From assembly GCA_043772005.1 (NCBI GenBank), contig JAYVGP010000008.1:1-64000 (forward strand): a DNA stretch of 64,000 nucleotides, read 5' to 3'. The translations under genes and the position numbers were made by a program. A model generated the notes under the pieces. It searched no databases and was not told where the DNA came from. It saw only the letters and a list, made by a program, of their open reading frames with translations. This stretch comes from JAYSSF01 sp043772005 (GTDB lineage: Bacteria; Patescibacteriota; Gracilibacteria; Absconditabacterales; Absconditicoccaceae). Of the stretch, positions 24,894-34,034 are shown in pieces; the first letter of the stretch is position 1; every line of letters begins with the position of its first letter.

Positions 24894-24922
24894 TTGACAA
24901 ATATATACTATCTATATATAAT
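24894..24922 (+). promoter_or_regulatory. sigma-70-type promoter
   Basis: TTGACA (24894-24899) and TATAAT (24917-24922) with a 17-base spacer, a perfect consensus. Transcription should start near 24929, downstream of the ATG at 24923, which supports ATG 24947 as the true start. Confidence 0.75.
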
Positions 24923-24946
24923 ATGGATAGTACTTTTTTCTATCAA

Positions 24947-25507
24947 ATGAATATCTTAGGCCATAGTAATCTTAATATTGCAAAAAAGATAGGTAAACGA
25001 GCAACCATTGCTGCGGTAATTATATGACTTAAATGATATCAGCAAGATAGAGTCAATCAAGATCATGCATCAATGGATTTTGCTCGAAAAATTGATGATC
25101 TACACACAAGAGATTTACTTAATTATCTTGTGGTGAGCGGTGAGTTTGATAATGTATGATTTAGAAAAACCGATGCCTACTTAGGCATTAATCCTGACAT
25201 AGCAGATGACCTCAATAAAACTAAAAACATATTTTTATGGTCTAAAAATTACCCAGGGCTAGCTTCCAAGAAGCAAGCAGTAAAACATATCAGAGCAAAA
25301 GCATCGAGTCCGGTATTGATTCATACTGATTTTGAGTGATGATACGTTCATAGTATTGATAAAATAAGTAATGATGATATTCAGCAATTTAGTATTCCTC
25401 AAGAGATTATATCTTTACAGAAGAAAGAATCACAAAAGAACAGTGACCTATCAGCTCTACCGTCAGCAGAATACATTGGGAAACAATATCAAAAGATAGT
25501 ACTATAG
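24947..25507 (+). CDS. short GH3-like (beta-hexosaminidase-type) protein
   Basis: 186 aa from ATG 24947; the ATG at 24923 overlaps the -10 box and is unlikely to be transcribed. The segment KASSPVLIHTDFEGGYVHSI matches the glycoside hydrolase family 3 N-terminal core, which normally reads PLLI.xDQEGGRV. Family members such as NagZ are over 330 aa, so this is a shortened domain. The Gln of the DQEGG is Phe here, and the downstream catalytic part is absent. It may be a decayed or repurposed sugar-binding protein. A stem-loop and T run follow directly. Confidence 0.55.
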
Positions 25508-25528
25508 AGATTGGTACTATTTTTTTTA
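25496..25528 (+). terminator. terminator overlapping the GH3-like stop
   Basis: ATAGTAC / GTACTAT 7-bp stem with an 11-base loop followed by a run of Ts; the stem begins inside the last codons. Confidence 0.7.
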
Positions 25529-25540
25529 GCTTCATTTTTT

Positions 25541-25577
25541 AATAAAAAAGAAACCCCACATGGGTACCATGTAGGGC
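25541..25577 (-). terminator. terminator for the adenylate-kinase fusion
   Basis: On the minus strand, CCCTACATGGTACCCATGTGGGG folds into a GC-rich hairpin followed by TTTCTTTTTT, 84 bases after the stop of the 813-aa gene. Confidence 0.7.
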
Positions 25578-25660
25578 TTGCCTACATAGTATGATCCATA
25601 TAGGGCTATTTTTGGAGAATTCTCCTCGTCTTCACATTTCATTCTGCACAGGAGAAACTC

Positions 25661-28102
25661 CTATTTTTCTACTTCTTTCCCAATCTTCGGCATAGATATA
25701 TTAGGGATATTGATAGAAGATTTTTTATATTGCAACAAATCAAAAGCTGTATTTGCAAGTTGTCGGTCAAGTTTTTGTTGAGCCTCATTCTTTATGACTG
25801 TTCCCTTGATTTGATTTATTAGCTTATTAGCTCTATCGACATTTTTTTCAACATAAGCAATTTCGTCTTCACGCTTTTTCTTATCTCGTTGCTCTGTTAT
25901 ATCACTTTTGCTAACTTCAGCTAGTAGTAGCTCTTGTTCAGATATTGCAAGTTTTTTTCTTGCAACTACCTCTCTTTCTTTCGCTTCGCTCAATTTTTCA
26001 ACTGATGCTACATTTTTAGCTTCCTGTTCAGCAATCTTCTCCTCTTCCGATAGTTCTTTCCATCTTTCATAGGCACCAGGCTTAATCATGCCCTTAATTA
26101 TAAAGGCTAACATACCAATTAGAACACATAACCAGTGAATAGTTGCTCTATCTCGACTAATCTCAGGATATTTTTCTGACATTTTGTCTAAGATTTTAGA
26201 CATACTGATATAGTCGTATGATACAGAAGTATTTTGGAGTTTTTTGAGTTCTGCAAATTCTGCATCTTCTTTAGCATCAGTTTTTTTACGAGCTTCCTCC
26301 GTTGCTTGCCAGCGTTGTTCTTGGGATTTTTTTACATCTTCAATACCATCACTAACTTTGCCACGACCTTTAGGTCTTGTATTACCGCCTTCAGTCATCT
26401 CCTTTTTCCAAGCTTGCTCAGAGTCTGTAAGCTTTTGCTCGGCTTCACGAGCTTGGTTATTACGTTCATCTCGACGGGTACGCATTTCTTTGATTTCAGT
26501 TTCTCGCTTTTCAGCAATTTGCTGCTTATCAAAAGCAATGATACCCTCTTTGTACATAACAACCGTAGCACGAGGACCATTAATGGCTCCAAGTTGATAT
26601 GCAATACCACCTCGAAGTATGATGGCAAATAAGACAAATGTAATTGCACTACCCTTAATTTTGCCAGTGAACATATTGTATATTTGACCAATAGGTGTTG
26701 TACGAACTACAACCAATTCTATCAAAAATACTACAACCATAGCAAATCCTCCAATAGCAATACAAGATAAGATATTTGGATTACTTAAGCTTGTTGCCAT
26801 TGCAAACAAAAACCAAGATAGCAAAGGGTCCATCAGTGTTGATAATCCCACAGTTTCATATCTCTTTACGGAGTTTTTGCCAAAAGATGATAGAGTTTTG
26901 TAATCCTCGCCTGAGAGAGATACAAAGAATTTTGACATTACTGAACCAATACTTTGTCTTTCTTTTTGCTCTTCCGTACTAGTCTTACTTGATGCATTTT
27001 TATGTTTATGTAAGAAATTATACCAATTATTACTGTACATAAGTTTTTGAAATGCATTCATAGCTTGCCATTCTTCCCATAGTTCATCTTCAAGTTTTTG
27101 CTCTTCCGTGGGCTCTGTTTTAGAGACTACTGGTTGAGTCACAACATCGTTCACAGTTACCGGTTTAACTTCGTCGTTTACTGTTTCTACTACTGGAGCT
27201 GCGTCGTTTACTGTTGGAATAGTGTTAGCTATCTCTTTAGTATTACTTGCGTTTTCATTAGCATCAGTAGTGTCTACTACTTCTACTGGCTCATACATAC
27301 CAGTTTTGGCATTTTCGATTACTTGAGAAATTTTTTCGAAGATATTGTCTTCCTCTCCAATCCCATTTACTTTTACTACCTTGCCTTGAGCCTGGTAGTA
27401 GGGAAGTACATGAATTGTCTTGGTGAAATACTCTTCTAAACGTTTCAGTAACTTTTCCTCATCATCATCCGTACGACTTTCAATTACTTTTCGCTCTGCA
27501 ATTCGCCGTTTAATTTCTTCTTCAGAAACATCAAGCTGAATCACTAAGTTAACTTCTTGTCCTTTTTCAGTCAAGAATTTATCCAAAACTTCCGCCTGAG
27601 GTACTGTCCGAGGAAAACCGTCAAAGTTGAACCCTGACTGTTCTTCTATATTTTGAAATAAAACATCAAGTGTAAAAGGGTCTGGTACAAATTTTCCAGC
27701 AGCCAATGTTTCAGCTACTGTTGGGTTTGCCCCAGTAAAGTCGATATCAGCAAGATCCTCAGCACTGAAAAGTTCCTTTGGGATTTCCAGAGCTTTAAAC
27801 TCATCACTTCTAAACATGTCCCCTGTTGACTTATGAGCAAGTCCATATTTCTTGGTGATTTTTGCTGACTGAGTTCCTTTTCCAGCACCTGGAGGTCCAA
27901 AAATAACTAAATTAAATGGTTTCTCCTTTTGAGTGGCTTCTTGATATGCTTCAACATACTCTTTCAGCTTCTCATCAGTCAAGTCATATTTATTAGTAGA
28001 ATCAGCTACTTCTGATGTTACATTTTCAGCTACAACTACTGTTTGTTCTGTTAAAGGAGCTACGTTTTGAGCTGCAACTTCATTTTTTGAATTCTCTTGC
28101 AT
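25661..28102 (-). CDS. adenylate kinase domain fused to a membrane/coiled-coil protein
   Basis: 813 aa with no TGA codon at all: about 39 glycines, all GGN, unlike its neighbours. Residues about 60-290 are an adenylate kinase (AMP + ATP to 2 ADP): P-loop FGPPGAGKGTQ, NMP-binding STGDMFR, GFPRT, and the short-lid RRIAERKVIESRTDDDEEKL. A 70-residue acidic Val/Thr/Pro linker follows. The remainder has three or four hydrophobic helices (SCIAIGGFAMVVVFLIELVVV; SAITFVLFAIILRGGIAYQL; HWLCVLIGMLAFIIKGMI) separated by long Glu/Lys coiled coils. Adenylate kinases are normally soluble and about 215 aa. Membrane anchoring may place ATP balancing at a membrane machine (inference). Confidence 0.85.
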   Translation of the reverse strand: MQENSKNEVAAQNVAPLTEQTVVVAENVTSEVADSTNKYDLTDEKLKEYVEAYQEATQKEKPFNLVIFGPPGAGKGTQSAKITKKYGLAHKSTGDMFRSDEFKALEIPKELFSAEDLADIDFTGANPTVAETLAAGKFVPDPFTLDVLFQNIEEQSGFNFDGFPRTVPQAEVLDKFLTEKGQEVNLVIQLDVSEEEIKRRIAERKVIESRTDDDEEKLLKRLEEYFTKTIHVLPYYQAQGKVVKVNGIGEEDNIFEKISQVIENAKTGMYEPVEVVDTTDANENASNTKEIANTIPTVNDAAPVVETVNDEVKPVTVNDVVTQPVVSKTEPTEEQKLEDELWEEWQAMNAFQKLMYSNNWYNFLHKHKNASSKTSTEEQKERQSIGSVMSKFFVSLSGEDYKTLSSFGKNSVKRYETVGLSTLMDPLLSWFLFAMATSLSNPNILSCIAIGGFAMVVVFLIELVVVRTTPIGQIYNMFTGKIKGSAITFVLFAIILRGGIAYQLGAINGPRATVVMYKEGIIAFDKQQIAEKRETEIKEMRTRRDERNNQAREAEQKLTDSEQAWKKEMTEGGNTRPKGRGKVSDGIEDVKKSQEQRWQATEEARKKTDAKEDAEFAELKKLQNTSVSYDYISMSKILDKMSEKYPEISRDRATIHWLCVLIGMLAFIIKGMIKPGAYERWKELSEEEKIAEQEAKNVASVEKLSEAKEREVVARKKLAISEQELLLAEVSKSDITEQRDKKKREDEIAYVEKNVDRANKLINQIKGTVIKNEAQQKLDRQLANTAFDLLQYKKSSINIPNISMPKIGKEVEK

Positions 28103-28452
28103 TTCTTTTTAGTTTTGTACCTACTTTCGTAGGTGTTTAATGTTTTTTAAGTTTACTGCTCCGTCAACTGACGAAAGCTTTACGTTCAATATAAAAATTT
28201 TCTTCACATTTATTGCCGAATTAATGTGTTAAAAATCATGTATATTAGACAAGCTAGAATCTAGCTATCATATTCATACAACAATATTATTAGTGAAATG
28301 AAATGATTTGTCAAGTAAAAATATAAATGTCAAGTAAAAATAGTAAAAAATAGAATAACACAATCATAAAGCGAATGAAAATAACACAATGTTGGACTCT
28401 GATGATGGGTCAGAATATACTATAATCAAGTATTTTTATAACTCGTATACCA
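28103..28452. other. divergent intergenic region with leader hairpins
   Basis: 350 bases between the adenylate-kinase fusion (minus) and the 1626-aa gene (plus). No gene seen. The minus-strand leader has a CCTAC-GAAA-GTAGG hairpin (28119-28134), a stable GNRA-type loop 17 bases before the ATG, and an earlier CGTCA/TGACG hairpin (28162-28173). On the plus side a TATAAT at 28421-28426 may be the -10 box of the downstream gene. Confidence 0.5.
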
Positions 28453-31400
28453 ATGGCTGAAAAACTAAGTTCTGTAGTAAAAGAAGATGGAGTATATAAG
28501 CGTAGTGAGATCAATAAAGCTATCTCTATTATGGAGACCAAAGACCTTGGAGAACTGAAGTGAGAGCTTGGTGATCTCAGAGTATGGATCAATTGAGAGC
28601 TAAGAAACACCCAAGAACGATACCTCAATAGAGGCGATGTCATTGATCGTGGTAGAAATCTTACCATGCAGAATTATATTTCTAGTTTAGGAAAATTTCT
28701 TGATGACAAACATTGAACTCTTCTAGATCCTAAAGATCCAAAGGGTAAGCGTATGATTGTTAGATGTGCATTGGCTCACCTTAAAAAAGAGTGTGGGTAT
28801 GAGTTTGATCTTCCTAGCAGCTATGAGATTTGAGATGATTCAGAATGGTGAGAAGCTGATTTTTTGGCTGTTATGGCTTTCCAAAAATCTTCTCCTGAAT
28901 ATAAAAAAGTATATGAAGTTGACTGAAGTAAAGGCAAGCCTGATGGAATTATTTGACCAAGAACACTACATGCACTGATGGAATCTTGTGGTATGGTGCC
29001 TGAGCAAATTAATGGATATGTTAAAACCACGGAAACATGGAAAATGAGACAAGATGGTACAGTTTACCTTCCAGGTCCAGATGGGAAATGGAAGCCTTAT
29101 GCGTATGAACAAAAAAAATATGAGACCACAGATACAAAAGGTGTAGCAATAGAAGCAAAGAATTTATCTTTACCATTACAAAAGTTAAATCTCTTCTTAC
29201 AATTTTATGAATGATGGAAAGAACAAGCATTGCAAATTGCCAACTCTCGCAATAAAATGAATTCTAAGTGGTTTGCGGATGAGTGAGCTCAAATCAAATC
29301 CAAAATTTCACAGATGGAGATAATCATTAAAAACACAGTCGCTACTATTAATAAAAATCCCAAAGCAACTATTTTATATAATAAATTTTTTACTCCAATC
29401 TACCAAGCAGAAGACATTGAAGATATCTTGGGAGCGGACGATATTAAGACGATCGAACAGACAATATCTAATTTATGAAATAATGGATATGAATCAGCAG
29501 AACTAAAAATTATGAGCTCTATGAGAAGAGCAATGTCTGATGCCATCGCAGATAGTTTTGGACTGAGTGGTGGTGGTAATAGTGAGTATGCCAAAAATTG
29601 GCTAGCAGATGAAAGAATTCTTAAGCTTCCAGATTATAGGGCAATTGCTAAAGTGCTAGAAGAAGATACTACTGTAACATCTATTACCGCAGGAGATCTT
29701 AACTGACTAGTATTGCAGCTTCAGAAATGACTAATCCTCAATAAAAACGCAGTTCCAATTGCAAAAGAGATTATGGAACAGTATAAAAAGTTTAATAAAA
29801 ATAACAATAAACAGCTAAATGAATATCGTGAAGCTATCAAAGCACAATGATCTGATGCAGTTACACAAAAAGCAATTATGGAAAATTGGAATAAGACAGC
29901 TGGTATGGTCAAGGTAGCTAACTGGAATGACTATGTAACAAGAGCTACGGAAGAAGCTATCAAATCAGCAACAATCGCAAGTACAATGATGGTTACAAGA
30001 GATCAAATGATTGAGTGAAAGTTGACTCAAAGATTGGCTAGTTCATCACTCAAAAATCCAATAACAAAAGAAGAAACAATGATTAAAGATATGCTGGGTG
30101 TAGGTGTATTTGATGTATCAGACCAAAATGCAGAATATTTTGCAGAAGCTGGTCAGACAATAGCTCTATCTGCAGTGACAATGGGAGTAGGTGGGATAGC
30201 AGCTAGATGAGCTCTGATGTGAGCAAAATGGTTATGAAAAGTTGCATGATTAAGGAATCTACTGGCAGCAACTCTAAAAGCTACGAGAGCTGCATGATAC
30301 ATGAAAACTGCAAGAGGAATGCTGCTGGTTGGTAAATATGGAGTAAATACTGTGATAGAGGGGACTGCTTTTTATCAGTGATCAAATACTAGTACCAATA
30401 TCATTACTAAAGAAAGCGTATCAACATTATTTGAAAATGCGACAGATTGGAAAGAAAATATCAAGTCAGTTGTATTTATAGGAGTACTTAAATGACTTAA
30501 TACGGCATTTACTAGATTGTTACCTCGTAACCCAGGATTAGGTAAGAGTCTCATTGCTACTAATAGAGGGCGATTAATCCCAAGACCTGGTGCGTTAGTG
30601 TGATCGGAAGTATTACAAAATTTTGGTAAATTAATGATTCAGTGAGGTATGATGACCACTACTAGTCAAGTAACTGAGTTTATGTTTGAGTGAGAGATGC
30701 ATTGGACATGGGAAGAATTTATCCAAGCATGTTTACTGACTAGAATTATGCACACAGCAGGTAAATTTACATGATGAGAAAAGGTCAAAATTACCAAAGA
30801 TCCTAAAACAAAAGAAATTATAGCAAAAGTAGAGCATAAACTGCTGCCACCTCGCCCAGAGCAAAAACAAATTACTCAATGATCAAGAATTACTAATCCT
30901 GTAAAAACAGATACTAATCCTGTAAAAACAAAAAACTTAGATGGTCTAAATAAGAAAAAATGAGATCTCGAGAGAGAAATTGCTGATCGCAAAGCCGAAC
31001 TTGAACATAAGAAAAAGAGTGCGATGTGAGATCCCGAAAAGAGATGAAATAGTCAGTGAACATGAACATTTTCTCCAAGTGAGGTAATTGAATATAGAGA
31101 GCAACAAAAAAAACTAGCCGAAGAGCAAAGCATTATTGATGCTAAGCAAAAAGAATTAGATACTATTAATAGAGAAATTAATGATATTAATGCTCAAAAG
31201 ATTCTTGCTCAAAAGGAAGGAGATCACAGGAATCAGCATGACCAATTATACAAAGATCATGAAGCCCTTCTTAAGGCACTAGAAGATAGTTATGGTAGTT
31301 ATAATCAAGCAGAATCTTCTCTTAAGACTAAGACTGCTACCGCTGGTCATCGTAACGATCTGGAGTCTAATCTGACTCAAAAAGAAAAAAATTGACAGAA

Positions 31401-33333
31401 GATCCTAACTGATATTACAAAGGTTGAAAAGGAGATCAATCAAAAGAGAAATGCTGACTGATTGCCAGAAGTAGACTTTGATGCAATTCATAATCAAGTG
31501 AACAAAAGACCAATTAAATCTGGAACTTGATCCAACAAACCAAGCTGAGATATTGTAGGTCAAAAACATACCGATGCTCCAATGACAGGATTAGTCTGAC
31601 TTGATGGTAGGCCTTTATCTGCTACCAAAGTTGAGTCTAGAGTTGCTAGCGATAAGGCAGAACAAGTTATTGGTACTTCCGAGCAGATTAATAAGGGAGA
31701 AATTGCTCCGAAACCAGAATGAGTGGTAGATTGAAAGGATGTAAAAGCAAATGATAATCAGAAAATTAATGAACAAGTAGCCCTTGACAATGCTGTTACC
31801 ATTCAAAAGTGACTTGAGGCTGCAAATAAAGCAGCTTGAGGTGAGGTAGTAGTAGAAAAAATAAAGCCTAATATTCAGATAGAATCAACTACATGAGGCG
31901 ATATAGTTGAGATCGACTACTTATGAGTGAAAAATACAAAAGTAAAAGTAATTGAAACACTAGCTGATGGAAGTAAGGTAGTAGAATTTACTGAGCAAAC
32001 AGTAAGTAATAAAGCTTGAGATAGGAAAACTATTTCTCAGCAAACTTGGGAAACACTTAAGCCAAAAGAAGTTACTAAATGAGAAAAACTAACTGATCAG
32101 TCAGACACAAAAATGGAACCAACTAAAGAGAATATAGAGTTATCGAATAGTAAAATTGAGGCTCTTCAAAATAAATATCATGAGCTTGCTACAGAAATTA
32201 GTAACAATAAAGATCCCCTTAAACGTCCAAAATTACTAGCAGAGCTTAAAGCAGTATCAAAAGAACTAGAAAGTGCGAGAAAAGAATTATTGGGGATAGG
32301 TGATGTTCCTGTTGTTATTGAAAATCCAGAACTTACTTCAGCAAAAAACCTCTCCCAGAAACTGGGAGAAAGAATTAAGGATGAAAAAGATCCGGTCAAA
32401 AGGGAATCTCTTGAAGATCAAAAACAAAAATTAGACGAAAGAGTGAAGTCCGAAGAAGAAAAACAAAAACAAGATGAACAAAAGAAGATTACTGAAGAAC
32501 AAAAACAAGAAAATAAAGAATCACAAGAAACTACAAAAAGTAAACTAGATGCGAAAAAGTCAGAATATAGTAATTTAGCTAGCCAGATAGAGATTGCAAA
32601 ATTAGCAGAAAAAACTCCAGAAAATAAACAAAAAGTTGCTGATTTAGAGCAAAAGATTAGAGATAATGTAAGAGAAGTTCAGGACTTGAAATATCAAGAA
32701 TTGGTAGAACGTTATCCAGAACATGCTCAAACATATAAGGACTGGAAAAGTGCTCAGGAGCAATATGGTAAAGCTCGTGAAGATTATTTTAAGGATCTTG
32801 CCGATCCATCAAAAGAGATGAGCGATACACAATATACTGAAGCAAGAAAAAATATGTATGATCTTGAAAGGAAATTAAGAGATTTAAGCTGGAAGGACTT
32901 ATCTCAAGAAATGAAACAAAAATCAGAAAAGAAATTTCAAGATGATATTACATTGATTGATGAGAGGTATAATCTAGCGATGGAGAATTCTGCATACAAA
33001 CTTAATCAAAAATTATGAAATACTGATGCTACTATTCCAGTAGAAATTGAAAAAAATAGTCAAAGAATTGCTGAAATTGATAAAAAATTAGGAACAAAAT
33101 CAGCACTATTTGATGAGCATAAGAGAATAGATGATGCAATAGATAGTCGTATAGAAAACGCTTGAAAAGATGTTAACGGGAAAGAAAGCTCAGACTCTAA
33201 AGAGAAAAAGAAGAAAGAGGAAGGAAGTAGAGTTCTTAATTTTATAAAATGATTGAAATTAAGAGTAGGATGGGCTATTCCTGTTTGATTATGAATTATG
33301 GGTGCCGCCTATGCTTGTAGTGATAAGGAATAA
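28453..33333 (+). CDS. giant unrecognised protein (1626 aa)
   Basis: 1626 aa with abundant TGA Gly. The N-terminal half is soluble and helical. A Gly/Ala hydrophobic block lies around residues 570-660 (IALSAVTMGVGGIAARGALM, then RGMLLVGKYGVNTVIEGTAF), like the one in the 1780-aa protein. Residues about 830 to 1580 are Lys/Glu/Gln-rich coiled coil. The last 40 residues have a hydrophobic segment (VGWAIPVGLGIMGAAYAC), possibly a C-terminal anchor. No signal peptide and no known domain. Shared architecture with the 1780-aa protein points to a related function in the same cluster. Confidence 0.7.
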
Positions 33334-33418
33334 TATTTACTTGCAAAATGTTGGTCATATGTATATAAATGGTATGGTAAGAATATGATCAGTTTTAGAA
33401 TTTTAAACCAAAACATAA

Positions 33419-33970
33419 ATGACAGAAAATATGACAACACTCCTTGAGCTAATTGAACATATGGAATCTGACCTTCGTCGTATCAAGGCAATTGCTTCCA
33501 AGTTACAATCTGGTAGATCGAGTTCCAAGTCTGCCAATGATGGAGTAATCCAACAAGCAGCAAGTGCAATTATATCCGCACCCGAAGAAGAAGATCCAAA
33601 TGTGAAGGTAGTAGAAGGTATCTTCGATGGGTACTTTATGATTGGGTCAGATGGCAAGAAATATCCAGTCCCCATGAATTATAGCTCAAAATCCAAACTC
33701 ATTCAGTGAGACCAACTAAAACTACGTATCATGACAGATGGATCACTAAGATATAAAGTTACTAAGCCAGCAGAGCGCAAGTTTGTCAAAGCGGTGATTG
33801 TGAAGCATGAAGATGGTAGATTTCAAGCGATGGATGATGCGAAGAAATTGTATAATCTCAATCAAGCAGCAGTAACATTCTTTGCCGGTGAGGTAGGCAA
33901 CGAGACATCAATTATTATTCCACTTGATGATAAAGCTGATTATGCGGCGATTGAAGCTATCGTAAAGTAA
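33419..33970 (+). CDS. conserved-looking small protein, unknown
   Basis: 183 aa. Helical N-terminus (TTLLELIEHMESDLRRIKAI), a Ser/Ala spacer and a C-terminal beta-rich domain (GYFMIGSDGKKYPVPMNYSS; LRIMTDGSLRYKVTKPAERK) that looks nucleic-acid or ribosome associated in composition but has no recognised family. Only one TGA codon is present. It ends before a clear terminator. Confidence 0.65.
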
Positions 33971-33996
33971 TTATCCATTGAAATTAATAACAAAAG

Positions 33997-34022
33997 TGCT
34001 ATCCATAAGGGTAGTATTTTTT
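33997..34022 (+). terminator. intrinsic terminator
   Basis: CTATCC-ATAA-GGGTAG hairpin followed by TATTTTTT, just 13 bases before the LeuRS start, so leuS must be transcribed from a promoter very close to or overlapping this element, or by read-through. Confidence 0.75.
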
Positions 34023-34034
34023 GATTCTACACCG

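Noticed and set aside
26234..26632. Plus-strand open frames opposite the adenylate-kinase fusion
   Set aside because: They lie on the complement of a clear 813-aa gene with known motifs and show no family features.
25661..28102. The UGA-free adenylate-kinase gene as contamination
   Set aside because: It is embedded between recoded genes with shared style and terminators; absence of TGA alone is weaker evidence than for the 59.7-60.7 kb block.
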